Shown: positions 20,374-28,915, numbered from the stretch's first letter. The stretch is 64,000 nt of DNA from Corynebacterium stercoris (GCF_024160105.1 NZ_JAMFTQ010000001.1:1-64000), one strand, 5' to 3'. The notes: a model not told the origin generated them from the sequence alone. Numbers and translations are program-made.

Positions 20374-20625
20374 TAGTGGTACCGGGCTTGCAAGATGATG
20401 AGATCCTCTCCCTCAACCAGGTAGACAAACCGGTGATCCTGCGTGATCCTCCGTGACCACGCCCCGTCCGCGCCGTACTTCAGCGGCTCAGGTTTGCCGA
20501 TGCCCTCAAAGGGGGTCGCGGAGAATATCTCGAAGCAACTGATTGATCCGCTTCAGGATTTTTCGATCCTGGCTTTGCCAGTAGGTGTAGTCCTCCCAGG
20601 CGTTGGCGTCCCAGACCAGCCGCAT
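20370..20625 (-). pseudogene. yoeB: YoeB-type mRNA interferase toxin with a +1 frame disruption
   Basis: The ATG at 20625 shares its A with the antitoxin stop (TAATG). The frame encodes MRLVWDANAWEDYTYWQ and stops after 39 residues at TGA (20506-20508), in context CCC CTT TGA G. A +1 shift there restores a protein of exactly 84 residues ending RYHY. All YoeB active-site residues are in place (E46, R65, H83, Y84), with PEPLK and WSRRI conserved. It is either a recent one-base insertion in a C5 tract (20511-20515), a sequencing error, or an RF2-like +1 frameshift site. As written, the active toxin is not encoded in one frame. Confidence 0.88.
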
Positions 20626-20876
20626 TAGGCATCAAAGTCGATATCGTGCTCTTCGACCTTGCCGGCACGCGCATTCTCGTACGCCTCCATCAGCCGGCGG
20701 GCGTTCGCCGGCGAGCGAAAAAGATACGCGGTTTCTACCCAGGCCGCATAGTCTTCGGCAGGCATGATGACAACGTTGCCGTGGCGGGACGCTACCTCAA
20801 CCGGCTCCCGGTCGTCATTGACCTGCTCAATGAGCGGAAAGAACGTGCGTCTTGCCTCGCTCGCGCTCATAGTCAT
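20625..20876 (-). CDS. yefM: YefM/Phd-type antitoxin
   Basis: An 83-residue antitoxin of the Phd/YefM family. The N-terminal DNA-binding fold starts MTMSASEARRTFFPLIEQV and continues with HGNVVIMPAEDYAAWVETAYLFRSPANARRL, typical of YefM. The acidic C-terminus (EEHDIDFDA) should be the toxin-neutralising tail. It is the first gene of the operon and overlaps the YoeB start by 1 nt. A palindrome at 20908-20930 is a likely autoregulatory operator. The antitoxin is intact although its toxin frame is disrupted. Confidence 0.92.
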   Translation of the reverse strand: MTMSASEARRTFFPLIEQVNDDREPVEVASRHGNVVIMPAEDYAAWVETAYLFRSPANARRLMEAYENARAGKVEEHDIDFDA

Positions 20877-20907
20877 AGCGGCAGCGCTCCTCCGGAATCG
20901 GGGAAAT

Positions 20908-20930
20908 GTGGTACCGGATCACGGTACCAC
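20908..20930 (-). promoter_or_regulatory. Palindromic operator candidate of the yefM-yoeB operon
   Basis: Perfect 9-bp arms GTGGTACCG (20908-20916) and CGGTACCAC (20922-20930) are separated by GATCA. The site lies 32-54 nt upstream of the antitoxin start, where YefM-YoeB complexes normally repress their own promoter. The same 9-mer occurs in the toxin 3' end at 20376-20384. Confidence 0.6.
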
Positions 20931-20947
20931 CTACCGCGGGCATCAAG

Positions 20948-21547
20948 CTAGATGATTCGCCGCTGGCGGGCCGCTTCGACGGCTGCGGTGCGGTTGTCCA
21001 CGCCAAGCTTTGCGTAGATGTGGATGAGGTGCGTTTTCACCGTGGCCTGGGAGATGAAGAGCTGCTCGGCGATCTCGCGGTTGGAGGCGCCGGTCTGCAG
21101 CGCCTGGAGAAGTTCTATCTCGCGGGCAGAAAGCGCCTCGTCGGGGCGCATCACACGCTCCGCAAGCACATTCGCCACCTGCGGGGAAAGGGCGCGCTCT
21201 CGGCGGGCGGCGCGTAGCACCGCGTCGTGGAGTTCCTCCTCGGGAGCGTCTTTGAGCAGGTACCCCATTGCGCCGGCCTCGACGGCGGCGACGACGTCGG
21301 CTTGCGTGTCGTAGGTGGTCAGGATGAGCACGGGCGGACCCCCGGCCGCGGTGAGCCTCCGGGTCAGATCGATGCCGCTTGCGCCGGGCATCTGGATGTC
21401 GCTGACCACCAAGTCCACGTCGCCCGGCACATCGGCGGTGCCGTCGGATGCCTCGGCGACGACGGTGATGTCGCCGAAAGAATCGAGCACGGCGCGTAAA
21501 CCGGCGCGGACGACTGGGTGATCGTCAATAAGCATGATGCGCAGCAT
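20948..21547 (-). CDS. chrA: NarL/FixJ-type response regulator, ChrA
   Basis: The 199-residue regulator has a receiver domain with the acidic pocket D8/D9, phosphoacceptor D50 in VVSDIQMP and the late Lys in LLKD. A LuxR-type helix-turn-helix follows (LSAREIELLQALQTGASNRE near 138-157). Its start shares one base with the chrS stop (TAATG), so the two are translationally coupled. Divergence from hrtBA identifies it as ChrA, which in Corynebacterium activates heme export and tunes heme utilisation genes when heme is present. Identification rests on context plus family. Confidence 0.88.
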   Translation of the reverse strand: MLRIMLIDDHPVVRAGLRAVLDSFGDITVVAEASDGTADVPGDVDLVVSDIQMPGASGIDLTRRLTAAGGPPVLILTTYDTQADVVAAVEAGAMGYLLKDAPEEELHDAVLRAARRERALSPQVANVLAERVMRPDEALSAREIELLQALQTGASNREIAEQLFISQATVKTHLIHIYAKLGVDNRTAAVEAARQRRII

Positions 21548-22665
21548 TAGTCCTCCTCGATCGGCAGGGTGGCGCCGAGTACGTTGCCCTCCACAGTGAG
21601 GGTGCCGCCGATTTCGTCGATGCGGGCACGCAGCCCCTTCAGGCCGAAACCCTCCGGCCCGGTAATGCCGCGGCCGTTGTCGAAGACATCGACAGTCGCT
21701 TCGCCGTCCAGCCTATCCACCGTCACCACCGCCAACGACGCGCCGGCGTGGCGCACCACGTTGCTCAGGCTCTCGCGGACCACACGCTCCGCGACCGACG
21801 CGGCGGGTTCCGGAAGGTTGACGGCGTTCACGCGCACCTCCAGCGACGATCCGAGCGCGCGCTGGCGCGCCTCAGCGGCGCGGGCAAGGCGATCGATCCG
21901 CGCCGTGAGCGGCTCCTCGGCACCTGCGGCGTTGCCGGCGACGAACCGGCGCGCCTCCGCGAGATTGTCGGCGGCGACTTCCCGGATGGTGTGCAGGGTT
22001 TCGCGGGCTGGCTGTGCGCCGTCGATAAGCGAAAGCTCCTTGTCCAGCGCGCGGCCGAGGAGCACGATGGAGCTCAGGCCCTGCGCCATTGTGTCGTGCA
22101 CCTCGCGGGAGAGGCGCGTGCGTTCCTCGGCCACGCCGGCGGCGTGCTCGGCGGCGGCCAGGTCACGCTGAGCGGCCTCGAGATCTGCGGCAACCTTGCG
22201 GTAATGCTCCGCATCCGCCCGCAGCGCCTGGTAGGCGTGGACAATGCCGATCGCCATGATTGAACCAATCGTGGGGCCAACCAACCCGCCCATGCCGTTC
22301 GCGGGCACGGTCACGCTCAAGGTGTAGGCCAGAAGCCCCGCGGTCACCGCAATCCCCCACCACGCGGGGAGCACGAAACAGGCGACCATGACCAGCGGGA
22401 ACTCCAGCCACACAAAGCTGGGAGACAGCGCAGCCAGCACCACCCACAGCAAAATCACCGCAGTTAGCCACAGCACCGCCTGCGCTTGCGTGTGGGAATG
22501 CCCGCGGTTCTGGTGCACGGTGCCGAAGAGATACACAACGGCGAAGGCTGCCGCGACGGCGACGGTAACCCAGTCTCGCGTCCCGGTGAGCCCCACCACC
22601 AGCAGCACGGCAACAAGCACATGCACGCTCACGCGCAGAGTTGCCATGATGCGGTTTGTGGTCAT
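21547..22665 (-). CDS. chrS: Heme-responsive sensor histidine kinase, ChrS
   Basis: The ATG at 22665 gives 372 residues; the frame is open beyond but runs into the hrtB region. About six membrane helices occupy residues 10-145, forming the sensor part. A linker helix follows, then a HisKA_3 dimerisation domain with the phosphoacceptor H190 in SREVHDTMAQGLS. The ATPase domain has VVRESLSNVVRHA and DNGRGI/GFGLKGL boxes. It is predicted to sense heme in the membrane and phosphorylate ChrA. The neighbouring hrtBA genes support this over the related HrrS. Confidence 0.87.
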   Translation of the reverse strand: MTTNRIMATLRVSVHVLVAVLLVVGLTGTRDWVTVAVAAAFAVVYLFGTVHQNRGHSHTQAQAVLWLTAVILLWVVLAALSPSFVWLEFPLVMVACFVLPAWWGIAVTAGLLAYTLSVTVPANGMGGLVGPTIGSIMAIGIVHAYQALRADAEHYRKVAADLEAAQRDLAAAEHAAGVAEERTRLSREVHDTMAQGLSSIVLLGRALDKELSLIDGAQPARETLHTIREVAADNLAEARRFVAGNAAGAEEPLTARIDRLARAAEARQRALGSSLEVRVNAVNLPEPAASVAERVVRESLSNVVRHAGASLAVVTVDRLDGEATVDVFDNGRGITGPEGFGLKGLRARIDEIGGTLTVEGNVLGATLPIEED

Positions 22666-22698
22666 GAGCGCAACCCTAGCGCCGCTCGGCTGCCCGCT

Positions 22699-22718
22699 AA
22701 TCAACCGATCGGTTGATT
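22699..22718. promoter_or_regulatory. Perfect 20-bp palindrome, likely ChrA operator
   Basis: AATCAACCGATCGGTTGATT lies in the 111-bp interval between divergent chrS and hrtB. Its core has the form CAAC-N6-GTTG, which as I recall is the pattern reported for ChrA binding upstream of hrtBA in C. glutamicum. A further TCAACC half-site is at 22725-22730. It is well placed to control both promoters. Confidence 0.7.
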
Positions 22719-22776
22719 CACTTTTCAACCGCCTTCCCGATGTGGGAACACGCAGGTCAACGCCACAATTGAAGCC

Positions 22777-23757
22777 ATGTTCGTAGGTATTCGTGAAATC
22801 AAGAAGGCGAAGGGGCGCTTCGGGCTCATCGTGGGCACCGTCGCGTTGATCACCCTCCTCGTCGTTGTCTTGACAGGTCTGACGTCCGGCCTGGGCAAGC
22901 AGAACACCTCCGCCCTGGAGGCGCTCGCTCCCGAGGCTGTCGTGTTCGACGACCCGGCCGAGCCGTCCTTCACCACCTCCCGCGTCGACGCGCAGCCGGG
23001 CATGGTGCCGCTGGGCACCGGCCAGACGCTTATGCAGGGTGCGAGCGGCGAAGAAGAGTCCGTGGGCATCCTCAGCCTGCCTGCGGGCACCGCGCTGCCC
23101 GGCGGGCAGGTGCTCGGCGACGGTGCTGTGGCGTCCAGCTCGCTCGGCCTGAGCGCCGGCGAGATCATCCGCCTCGGCGGCACCGAGACCGTCGTCGATG
23201 CACTCGCCGACGACCTGCAGTTCTCCCACACCCCGGTCGTGTGGGTACCCACCGAGATCTGGCAGCAGGCGTTCCACACTGACGCGGACGGCACCGTCCT
23301 GCTTTCCGACGACGCGAACGCCGTCGGCGGCATCTCGCTGAAAGACTCCTTCCAGGGGCTACCCGCGTACGGTTCCGAGCAGGGCTCGCTCCTGATGATC
23401 CAGGGCTTCCTCTACGCCATCGCGGCACTCGTGATCATCGCCTTCCTCAGCGTGTGGACGATGCAGCGCACCCGCGACCTGGCCATTCTCAAGGCCATTG
23501 GCGCATCCAACGCCTACCTGCTCAAGGACGCCCTCGGCCAGTCCGCGATCCTGCTGGCCGTCGGCGTGACCGTCGGCGGCCTGGCAGCCCTCGGCATCGG
23601 CATGGCCATGGCTGGCGTGGCGCCGTTCACCCTCTCCGCCCCCGTCATCGCCGCTCCCCCGGCCGCAGTGTGGGTGCTCGGCATGGCCGGCGCACTCATT
23701 GCCACCCGCTCCATCACCAAGGTCAACCCCCAAAGCGCACTCGGAGGTGTCGCATAA
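22777..23757 (+). CDS. hrtB: Heme exporter ABC permease, HrtB
   Basis: A 326-residue permease of the MacB/FtsX type. It has one N-terminal membrane helix (about 15-37), a large external domain (about 40-205), and three C-terminal helices (about 208-228, 250-275 and 285-303). The segment MQRTRDLAILKAIGAS before the third helix is the usual coupling helix. With HrtA it forms a transporter that removes excess heme from the membrane. It is divergent from chrSA and overlaps hrtA by 1 nt. The assignment rests on this gene arrangement, which is diagnostic in corynebacteria. Confidence 0.9.
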   Translation: MFVGIREIKKAKGRFGLIVGTVALITLLVVVLTGLTSGLGKQNTSALEALAPEAVVFDDPAEPSFTTSRVDAQPGMVPLGTGQTLMQGASGEEESVGILSLPAGTALPGGQVLGDGAVASSSLGLSAGEIIRLGGTETVVDALADDLQFSHTPVVWVPTEIWQQAFHTDADGTVLLSDDANAVGGISLKDSFQGLPAYGSEQGSLLMIQGFLYAIAALVIIAFLSVWTMQRTRDLAILKAIGASNAYLLKDALGQSAILLAVGVTVGGLAALGIGMAMAGVAPFTLSAPVIAAPPAAVWVLGMAGALIATRSITKVNPQSALGGVA

Positions 23758-24404
23758 TGCTCGAACTCACCAACGTCACCGTGACCTTCCAGGACGGCCA
23801 GGAACGCCGCACCGTGCTGGACAATCTCAACTTCACCGCCGAGCGCGGCCAGCTGACCTTCATCGTCGGCGAGTCCGGCTCCGGCAAATCCACGCTCCTC
23901 TCCGTCGCCGCCGGCCTGATCACCCCGGATTCCGGCATCGCGACACTCAACGGCCGCGAGGTCAACGACCAGGTCCGCCGCGACCACATGGGCATGATCT
24001 TCCAGCAGGCCAACCTCATCACCGCGCTCAACGTCCGCGACCAGCTGCTGGTTACCGACCACATCCGCGGCATCAAACCTCGCAAGGATAGAGCGGAAGA
24101 CTTGCTCGCCGCCGTGGGTCTCGAAGGCCTCGGCGACCGCGACATGAAGGCGCTTTCCGGCGGCCAGCGCCAGCGCGTCGGCATCGCCCGCGCGCTCATG
24201 GGTTCCCCGGAGCTCGTGCTTGCCGACGAACCGACCGCAGCCCTCGATGCCTCCCGCTCCCGCGAGATCGTCGACCTGCTGCGCACACTCGTCGAGGAGC
24301 ACGACGTGGCCTGCGGCTTCGTCACCCACGACCGTTCGCTCATCGCCGAGCACGACCGCGTCTTCGAGATGGACGAGCACGCGCCCGCCCCCGCCCTGGT
24401 TTAA
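23757..24404 (+). CDS. hrtA: Heme exporter ABC ATPase, HrtA
   Basis: The ATG at 23757 overlaps the hrtB stop (TAATG), giving 215 residues; the frame open from 23454 is inside hrtB. All ATPase motifs are present: Walker A GESGSGKST (37-45), Q-loop IFQQAN, signature LSGGQRQR, Walker B VLADEPTAALD and the switch His in THD. The gene ends tail to tail with the methyltransferase gene, overlapping it by 4 nt. Confidence 0.93.
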   Translation: MLELTNVTVTFQDGQERRTVLDNLNFTAERGQLTFIVGESGSGKSTLLSVAAGLITPDSGIATLNGREVNDQVRRDHMGMIFQQANLITALNVRDQLLVTDHIRGIKPRKDRAEDLLAAVGLEGLGDRDMKALSGGQRQRVGIARALMGSPELVLADEPTAALDASRSREIVDLLRTLVEEHDVACGFVTHDRSLIAEHDRVFEMDEHAPAPALV

Positions 24405-25375
24405 CTCGCCCGCAGCACGGTGAAGGTGGCGTCGCGGTGCAGCTGCTCAACCGTCGAAAAGCGGCGTTCCACCTCGCCGCGGTAGCGCAGGTGCGAATTG
24501 TGCACCAGGTAGAGCACACCGCCCGGCGCGAGCAGGCGCACGGCCGCATCGAGCAGGTGCTGCACCAGCGTCGCATCCACCGCCGTTCCGTCGTGGAACG
24601 GCGGATTCAGCGCAATGGTGTCGAACGCGCCGTCCGGGAAGCGAGAGCCGGCATCGTCCCAGGTCGCGTCAATCCCGATCGCGCGGGCGGAGAGCACCGC
24701 ATCCGCATCCGAATCCGTCGCGCAGGCACCAGCAATCCCCCGCGAGACACTGCCGTTGCCGCACCCGAGATCGAGAAAACGGCCGAACTCGACGCTTTCC
24801 GACGGCAGCGCCGCACGCAACGCGGCTCCCCCACGGTCCTCTTTCGGGCCGGAGAACACCCCGCCGATGGCGACGAATCCGTTCGCCTCCCGCGGGGTAT
24901 ACGTGACGTTGCGGGGCACGGACGCGACGAGGCAGCGGAATTTGCCGCGGCCGCGGGAGGCGGCGACGTTCTCGAACGACTCCTCCAGCGTCGTGTTCAT
25001 GGTGCGCGAAAGGTGCTTGTTGTTGCCGCCGAGCACGAGCTGCACCTCGCTGAACCCCGCGCCAGCGATGGAGCGCGCGACGTAATCGAGTCGCGCCAGC
25101 GACTTCGGCGCACGGCCGATGGCCACCGCGGTGCCGGTTGAGCCGGCGAGTGCGATGTCGAGGCGGGTATCCCCGATGACCCGCGCTCCGCGTTGCGCCG
25201 CCGCCTGGCTGCGGGTGTAGTCCGCATCGCAGAACACCACCTCAGCGCCGGTGGCCAGCGCCGCGGCGAGCAGGTCGCCGCTCGGGTCCTCGGTGATGAG
25301 GATTGTCGCGGCGGCGGGCTCGGCACCCTCCGTGATCCCGGCGACCTCGAGGATCAGCTGATCAACCGCGAGCAT
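24401..25375 (-). CDS. RsmC/RlmG-like class I SAM methyltransferase
   Basis: The start at 25375 (MLAVDQLILEVAG) gives 324 residues; upstream sequence in this frame lies in cobA. The N-terminal half is a degenerate methyltransferase-like domain. The C-terminal half has the SAM-binding FLDLGCGNGSVS and the substrate motif NPPFHDG. This two-domain plan and the NPPF motif fit RsmC/RlmG enzymes, which methylate guanine N2 in rRNA. Which rRNA position is modified cannot be said. It overlaps the end of cobA by 14 nt. Confidence 0.85.
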   Translation of the reverse strand: MLAVDQLILEVAGITEGAEPAAATILITEDPSGDLLAAALATGAEVVFCDADYTRSQAAAQRGARVIGDTRLDIALAGSTGTAVAIGRAPKSLARLDYVARSIAGAGFSEVQLVLGGNNKHLSRTMNTTLEESFENVAASRGRGKFRCLVASVPRNVTYTPREANGFVAIGGVFSGPKEDRGGAALRAALPSESVEFGRFLDLGCGNGSVSRGIAGACATDSDADAVLSARAIGIDATWDDAGSRFPDGAFDTIALNPPFHDGTAVDATLVQHLLDAAVRLLAPGGVLYLVHNSHLRYRGEVERRFSTVEQLHRDATFTVLRAS

Positions 25376-26123
25376 GCGCTGCCACCTCCCCGATGACGTA
25401 GACGGCGGGATTGGTGATGGCGGCTTGTTCCATGTCGTCGGCAAGCGAGGCCACGGTGCCGGAGACCGCCTTCTGCATCGCGGTCTCGCCGTCCTGGATG
25501 GCGGCTGCCGGGGTGGTGGGTGCAAGACCTGCGTCGACAAGCGCTTGCGTGATCGCTCGGACGTTTTTCACACCCATGACCACCACGATCGTGCCGCCGA
25601 GGCGGGCCATGGCCTCCCAGCGCACCAGGGATTTCGGGTGGCCGGGTGGGAGGTGGCCCGAGACCACGGTGAAGCTGTGGTTCACACCGCGCTGCGTCAC
25701 CGGCACGCCCACCGCCGCCGGCACCGAAATTGCGCTGGTCACGCCCGGCACGACCGTGCAGGGCACGCCGGCGGCGGCGCACGCCTCATATTCCTCGAAG
25801 CCGCGACCGAACACGTGCGGGTCGCCGCCCTTGAGACGCACCACGCGCTTGCCGGCCAGCGCGTGCTCCACCAGCAGCTCATTGATGCGCTCCTGCGCCA
25901 CCTGCTTGCCGTACGGCAGCTTGGCAACGTCGATGACTTCCTTGCCGCCGATGTCGATGAACTCCGCCAGCTGCGCCGCGGGACCGAGGTGGTCGGTGAG
26001 GATGACGTCGGCAGTCTCGAGCGCGCGCAGACCGCGCACGGTGATCAAATCCCACTCGCCGGGGCCGCCGCCGACGAGCGTGACTTCTCCGGTGCCGCTT
26101 GCGCTCTCTGTGTGCATGGGCAC
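25362..26123 (-). CDS. cobA: Uroporphyrinogen-III C-methyltransferase
   Basis: A 253-residue SUMT that adds two methyl groups from SAM to uroporphyrinogen III to give precorrin-2, the branch point to siroheme and corrinoids. Motifs are VTLVGGGPGEWDLITVRG (about 14-31), VVRLKGGDPHVFGRGFEE (about 94-111), VPGVTSAI, and the PVTQRG segment. No CysG dehydrogenase/ferrochelatase domain is fused, so other enzymes must finish siroheme. It is divergent from selO with 19 nt between starts. A second start at residue 3 is possible. Confidence 0.94.
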   Translation of the reverse strand: MPMHTESASGTGEVTLVGGGPGEWDLITVRGLRALETADVILTDHLGPAAQLAEFIDIGGKEVIDVAKLPYGKQVAQERINELLVEHALAGKRVVRLKGGDPHVFGRGFEEYEACAAAGVPCTVVPGVTSAISVPAAVGVPVTQRGVNHSFTVVSGHLPPGHPKSLVRWEAMARLGGTIVVVMGVKNVRAITQALVDAGLAPTTPAAAIQDGETAMQKAVSGTVASLADDMEQAAITNPAVYVIGEVAAHARG

Positions 26124-26142
26124 TCAGTCTAGGCTGGCCACC

Positions 26143-27348
26143 ATGGCCCAGCCCAACCTGAATCACACCTTCGCCGCCGCGCTTCCGGACATGGTCCGGG
26201 AGGTGCCCGGCACCCACTTCCCCGCCGCCGAACTGGTGGTGCTCAACGAGCCGTTAGCCCGCGACCTCGGTCTCGATCCCGCCTGGCTGCGCAGCGCAGA
26301 CGGCGTGCAATGGCTCACCGGCGCAGCGGGAGGGCACGCCACCGCCTACGCCGGGCACCAGTTCGGCCAGTGCGTGCCGGTGCTCGGCGACGGCCGCGCC
26401 CTCCTCCTCGGCGATATCGGCGGCCGCGAGCTCCAGCTCAAAGGCTCCGGCCGCACCCCATTCTCCCGCCCCGGTTCCGACGGTTTCGGGGCGCTGGGCC
26501 CCATGCTGCGCGAATACCTCGTCTCCGAGTTCATGCACGCAGTGGGTGTTCCCACGACGCGCTCGCTGGCCGTACTCACCACCGGCGACCAGGTGATCCG
26601 CCAGCAAGGCCAAGTCCCCGGCGGCATCGTGGTGCGCGTTTCCCAGTCGCACCTGCGCGTCGGATCGGTGCAGTACGCGGCGACGCAATCCGAAGCGCTC
26701 GTTGCAGACGTGGTCGCCGCCGCCGGTTTCGAGGACGCGGGGCTTCTGCTTGCCGACGTGATGTCCCGCCAAATGGAGCTTGTCGCCCGCTGGATGCGCA
26801 TCGGTTTTGTCCACGGCGTGATGAACACCGACAACACCACCCTGTCGGGCGAGACGATCGATTACGGCCCGTGCGCGTTCACGGAGCGCTTCGTCGGCAA
26901 TGCCGTGTTCTCCTCAATTGACCGGCAGGGACGCTACGCTTTCGGCAACCAGCCCACGATCATCGCCTGGAACCTGGCGCGGCTGGCTGAAGCGCTGCTG
27001 CCGGTCATCCCGATGGCGCGGGCGCAAACGATCGTCGGCAATGCGCAGAACGTGTGGGACGAGCACTGGGCGCAGTGGGTGGGTGAGCACGCGGATGGGC
27101 TCGCCGCCGCCGAGGACATCACCACGTACAACCGCGAGCACGGCATCAATGGGGAGCCGGGGCCGATCTTCATCCCCCGCAACGGGATGCTAGAAACCGC
27201 AATCGCGCAGGCGGAGCAGCACGGGAACCTCGCGCCCTACCGCGAGCTGCTCGCCGCAGTGACGGATCCGTACAACCCCGAGGCGGGCCCGGAATGGATG
27301 AAGGCGCCCGAAGGCGCCTTCGATTACACAACGTTCTGCGGCACGTAA
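26143..27348 (+). CDS. selO: SelO/YdiU family protein adenylyltransferase (Cys form)
   Basis: The 401-residue pseudokinase-fold enzyme transfers AMP from ATP to protein hydroxyls, in E. coli as part of redox stress responses. Conserved parts are HQFGQCVPVLGDGRA, LKGSGRTPFSR, the MNTDNTTLSGETIDYGPCAF active-site region and the C-terminal FCGT. The last Cys stands where eukaryotic members carry selenocysteine. It is shorter than E. coli YdiU (478 residues). The frame is open far upstream inside the cobA antisense region; the ATG at 26143 is chosen because it starts the family homology. Confidence 0.92.
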   Translation: MAQPNLNHTFAAALPDMVREVPGTHFPAAELVVLNEPLARDLGLDPAWLRSADGVQWLTGAAGGHATAYAGHQFGQCVPVLGDGRALLLGDIGGRELQLKGSGRTPFSRPGSDGFGALGPMLREYLVSEFMHAVGVPTTRSLAVLTTGDQVIRQQGQVPGGIVVRVSQSHLRVGSVQYAATQSEALVADVVAAAGFEDAGLLLADVMSRQMELVARWMRIGFVHGVMNTDNTTLSGETIDYGPCAFTERFVGNAVFSSIDRQGRYAFGNQPTIIAWNLARLAEALLPVIPMARAQTIVGNAQNVWDEHWAQWVGEHADGLAAAEDITTYNREHGINGEPGPIFIPRNGMLETAIAQAEQHGNLAPYRELLAAVTDPYNPEAGPEWMKAPEGAFDYTTFCGT

Positions 27349-27385
27349 CCCGGCTCAGCGCCGGGCCCGGCTAAGGGTTGGGTGC

Positions 27386-28915
27386 TTAGTCGTGCGCGCC
27401 GATCACGTCGTCGAGGTGGTGGTCCTCGTCCAGCTGCAGGGTCTTCTGGGTCCAGCGCCACTGCTCCTCGTACGCGCGCTTGTCGCGCTTGAGGGACTTG
27501 CCGTACGTCGGGAACATGTCGTTGAGCAGCGGTGCCCACTCGATCATGCGCTCACCGAAGCAGCGCTCCAGCAGCTCAATCATTGCGGCCGGAGTGATGG
27601 AGGCGCCCGGGGATGCACCGAGGATACCGGCGATGGTGCCGTTCTGGTCGTTGACCAGCGCGGTACCGAACTCGAGGGAGCCGAAACGCGGCGCCGCGGT
27701 CGGCTTAATCACCTGCACGCGCTGGCCGGCGACGACCTCGGTCCAGTCCTTCGGATCCGCCATCGGGTAGTACTCGCGCAGCACGTCCATCTTGCCGTCG
27801 AAGTCGCGGAAGACCTCCTCCACCAGGTAGGTCACCAGGTTGAAGTTGGTGGCGGCCACACCCAGGTAGGACGGGATGTTGTCCGGGCGGATGGACTTGA
27901 ACAGATCCAGGTAGGTGCCCTCCTTCATGAACTTAGGGCTCCAGCCGCCGTATGGGCCGAACAGCAGGGACTGCTCGCCGTCCACCACGCGGAGGTCCAG
28001 GTGCGGCACGGACATCGGCGGGGCACCGACCTTGGCCTTGCCGTACACCTTGGCCTGGTGCTGCTGCACGAGCTCCTGGTTGGTGGTGCGCAGCCACATG
28101 CCGGAAATCGGGAAACCGGCGTAGCCGCGCAGCTCCGGCACGCCGGCCTTGCGCAGCAGGTCGAGGGCGTACCCGCCGGCGCCGACGAAGACGAAGCGCG
28201 CGCGGGTGACCTTCTTGTCGCCGGTGCGGAGGTTCTTTACCGAAACCTTCCAGAAGTTGCCCTCGCGCTTGATGTTGGTCACCTCGTGGCCGTAACGGAT
28301 CGAGGTGCCGTTTTCCTTGGCAGAGTCGAGGAACTGCTTGGTCAGCGCACCGTAGTTGATGTCGGTACCGGCATCGGTCCAGGAAATCGCGACCGGCTCA
28401 GCGTCGAAGTCGCGGCCCTCGCCCATGAGCGGGAGCATCTTGGAGAATGCGTCCGAATCGTCGGTGAACTGCATGTTCGGGAACATGTGGTTCGGTGCCA
28501 GGGCGTCGTAACGGCGCTTCAGGTAATCAATCTGGTCCTCGCCCTGGGCGAAGGACACGTGGGGAACCTGGTTAATGAAGGCGCGGGGGTCAGTCAGCAC
28601 ACCGTTTTCCACGCGGTTGGCCCAGAACTGGCGCGAGAGCTGGAACTTCTCGTTGATGGACATGGCCTTGGACACGTCCACGCGGCCGTTCTTCTCCGGC
28701 GTGTAGTTCAGCTCGCAGAGTGCGGAGTGGCCGGTACCTGCGTTGTTGAACGGGTAGGAGGACTCCTCCGCCGGGCCATCGAGGCGCTCATAAATAATCT
28801 GGCTCCACCCCGGCTCGAGCGCCTGGAGCATCGCGCCCAGGGTTGCGCTCATGATGCCTGCGCCGACAAGGAGTACATCAAACTCGTTGTCGTAGTGGTC
28901 CCGCTTGTTCGACAT
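27386..28915 (-). CDS. mqo: Malate:quinone oxidoreductase
   Basis: Mqo (509 residues) is a membrane-associated FAD enzyme that oxidises malate to oxaloacetate and passes electrons to menaquinone. It is the main malate-oxidising enzyme in corynebacteria. The start MSNKRDHYDNEFDVLLVGAG places the FAD-binding GAGIMS near residue 20. NNAGTGHSALCELNYTPE and the later PTAAPRFGSLEFGT segment are typical. The upstream open frame is not like the family. The leader holds a short direct and inverted repeat (28942-28986). The product works in the TCA cycle and could use malate derived from dicarboxylates imported by the Dcu-type carrier. Confidence 0.97.
   Translation of the reverse strand: MSNKRDHYDNEFDVLLVGAGIMSATLGAMLQALEPGWSQIIYERLDGPAEESSYPFNNAGTGHSALCELNYTPEKNGRVDVSKAMSINEKFQLSRQFWANRVENGVLTDPRAFINQVPHVSFAQGEDQIDYLKRRYDALAPNHMFPNMQFTDDSDAFSKMLPLMGEGRDFDAEPVAISWTDAGTDINYGALTKQFLDSAKENGTSIRYGHEVTNIKREGNFWKVSVKNLRTGDKKVTRARFVFVGAGGYALDLLRKAGVPELRGYAGFPISGMWLRTTNQELVQQHQAKVYGKAKVGAPPMSVPHLDLRVVDGEQSLLFGPYGGWSPKFMKEGTYLDLFKSIRPDNIPSYLGVAATNFNLVTYLVEEVFRDFDGKMDVLREYYPMADPKDWTEVVAGQRVQVIKPTAAPRFGSLEFGTALVNDQNGTIAGILGASPGASITPAAMIELLERCFGERMIEWAPLLNDMFPTYGKSLKRDKRAYEEQWRWTQKTLQLDEDHHLDDVIGAHD

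Noticed and set aside
20625..20876. Whole toxin-antitoxin locus as a decayed relic
   Set aside because: The antitoxin frame, operator palindrome and all toxin active-site codons are intact; only a single base position disturbs the toxin frame.
27349..27385. Terminator between convergent selO and mqo
   Set aside because: GC-rich partial inverted repeats are present, but pairing is imperfect and there is no T-run on either strand, so it was not annotated.
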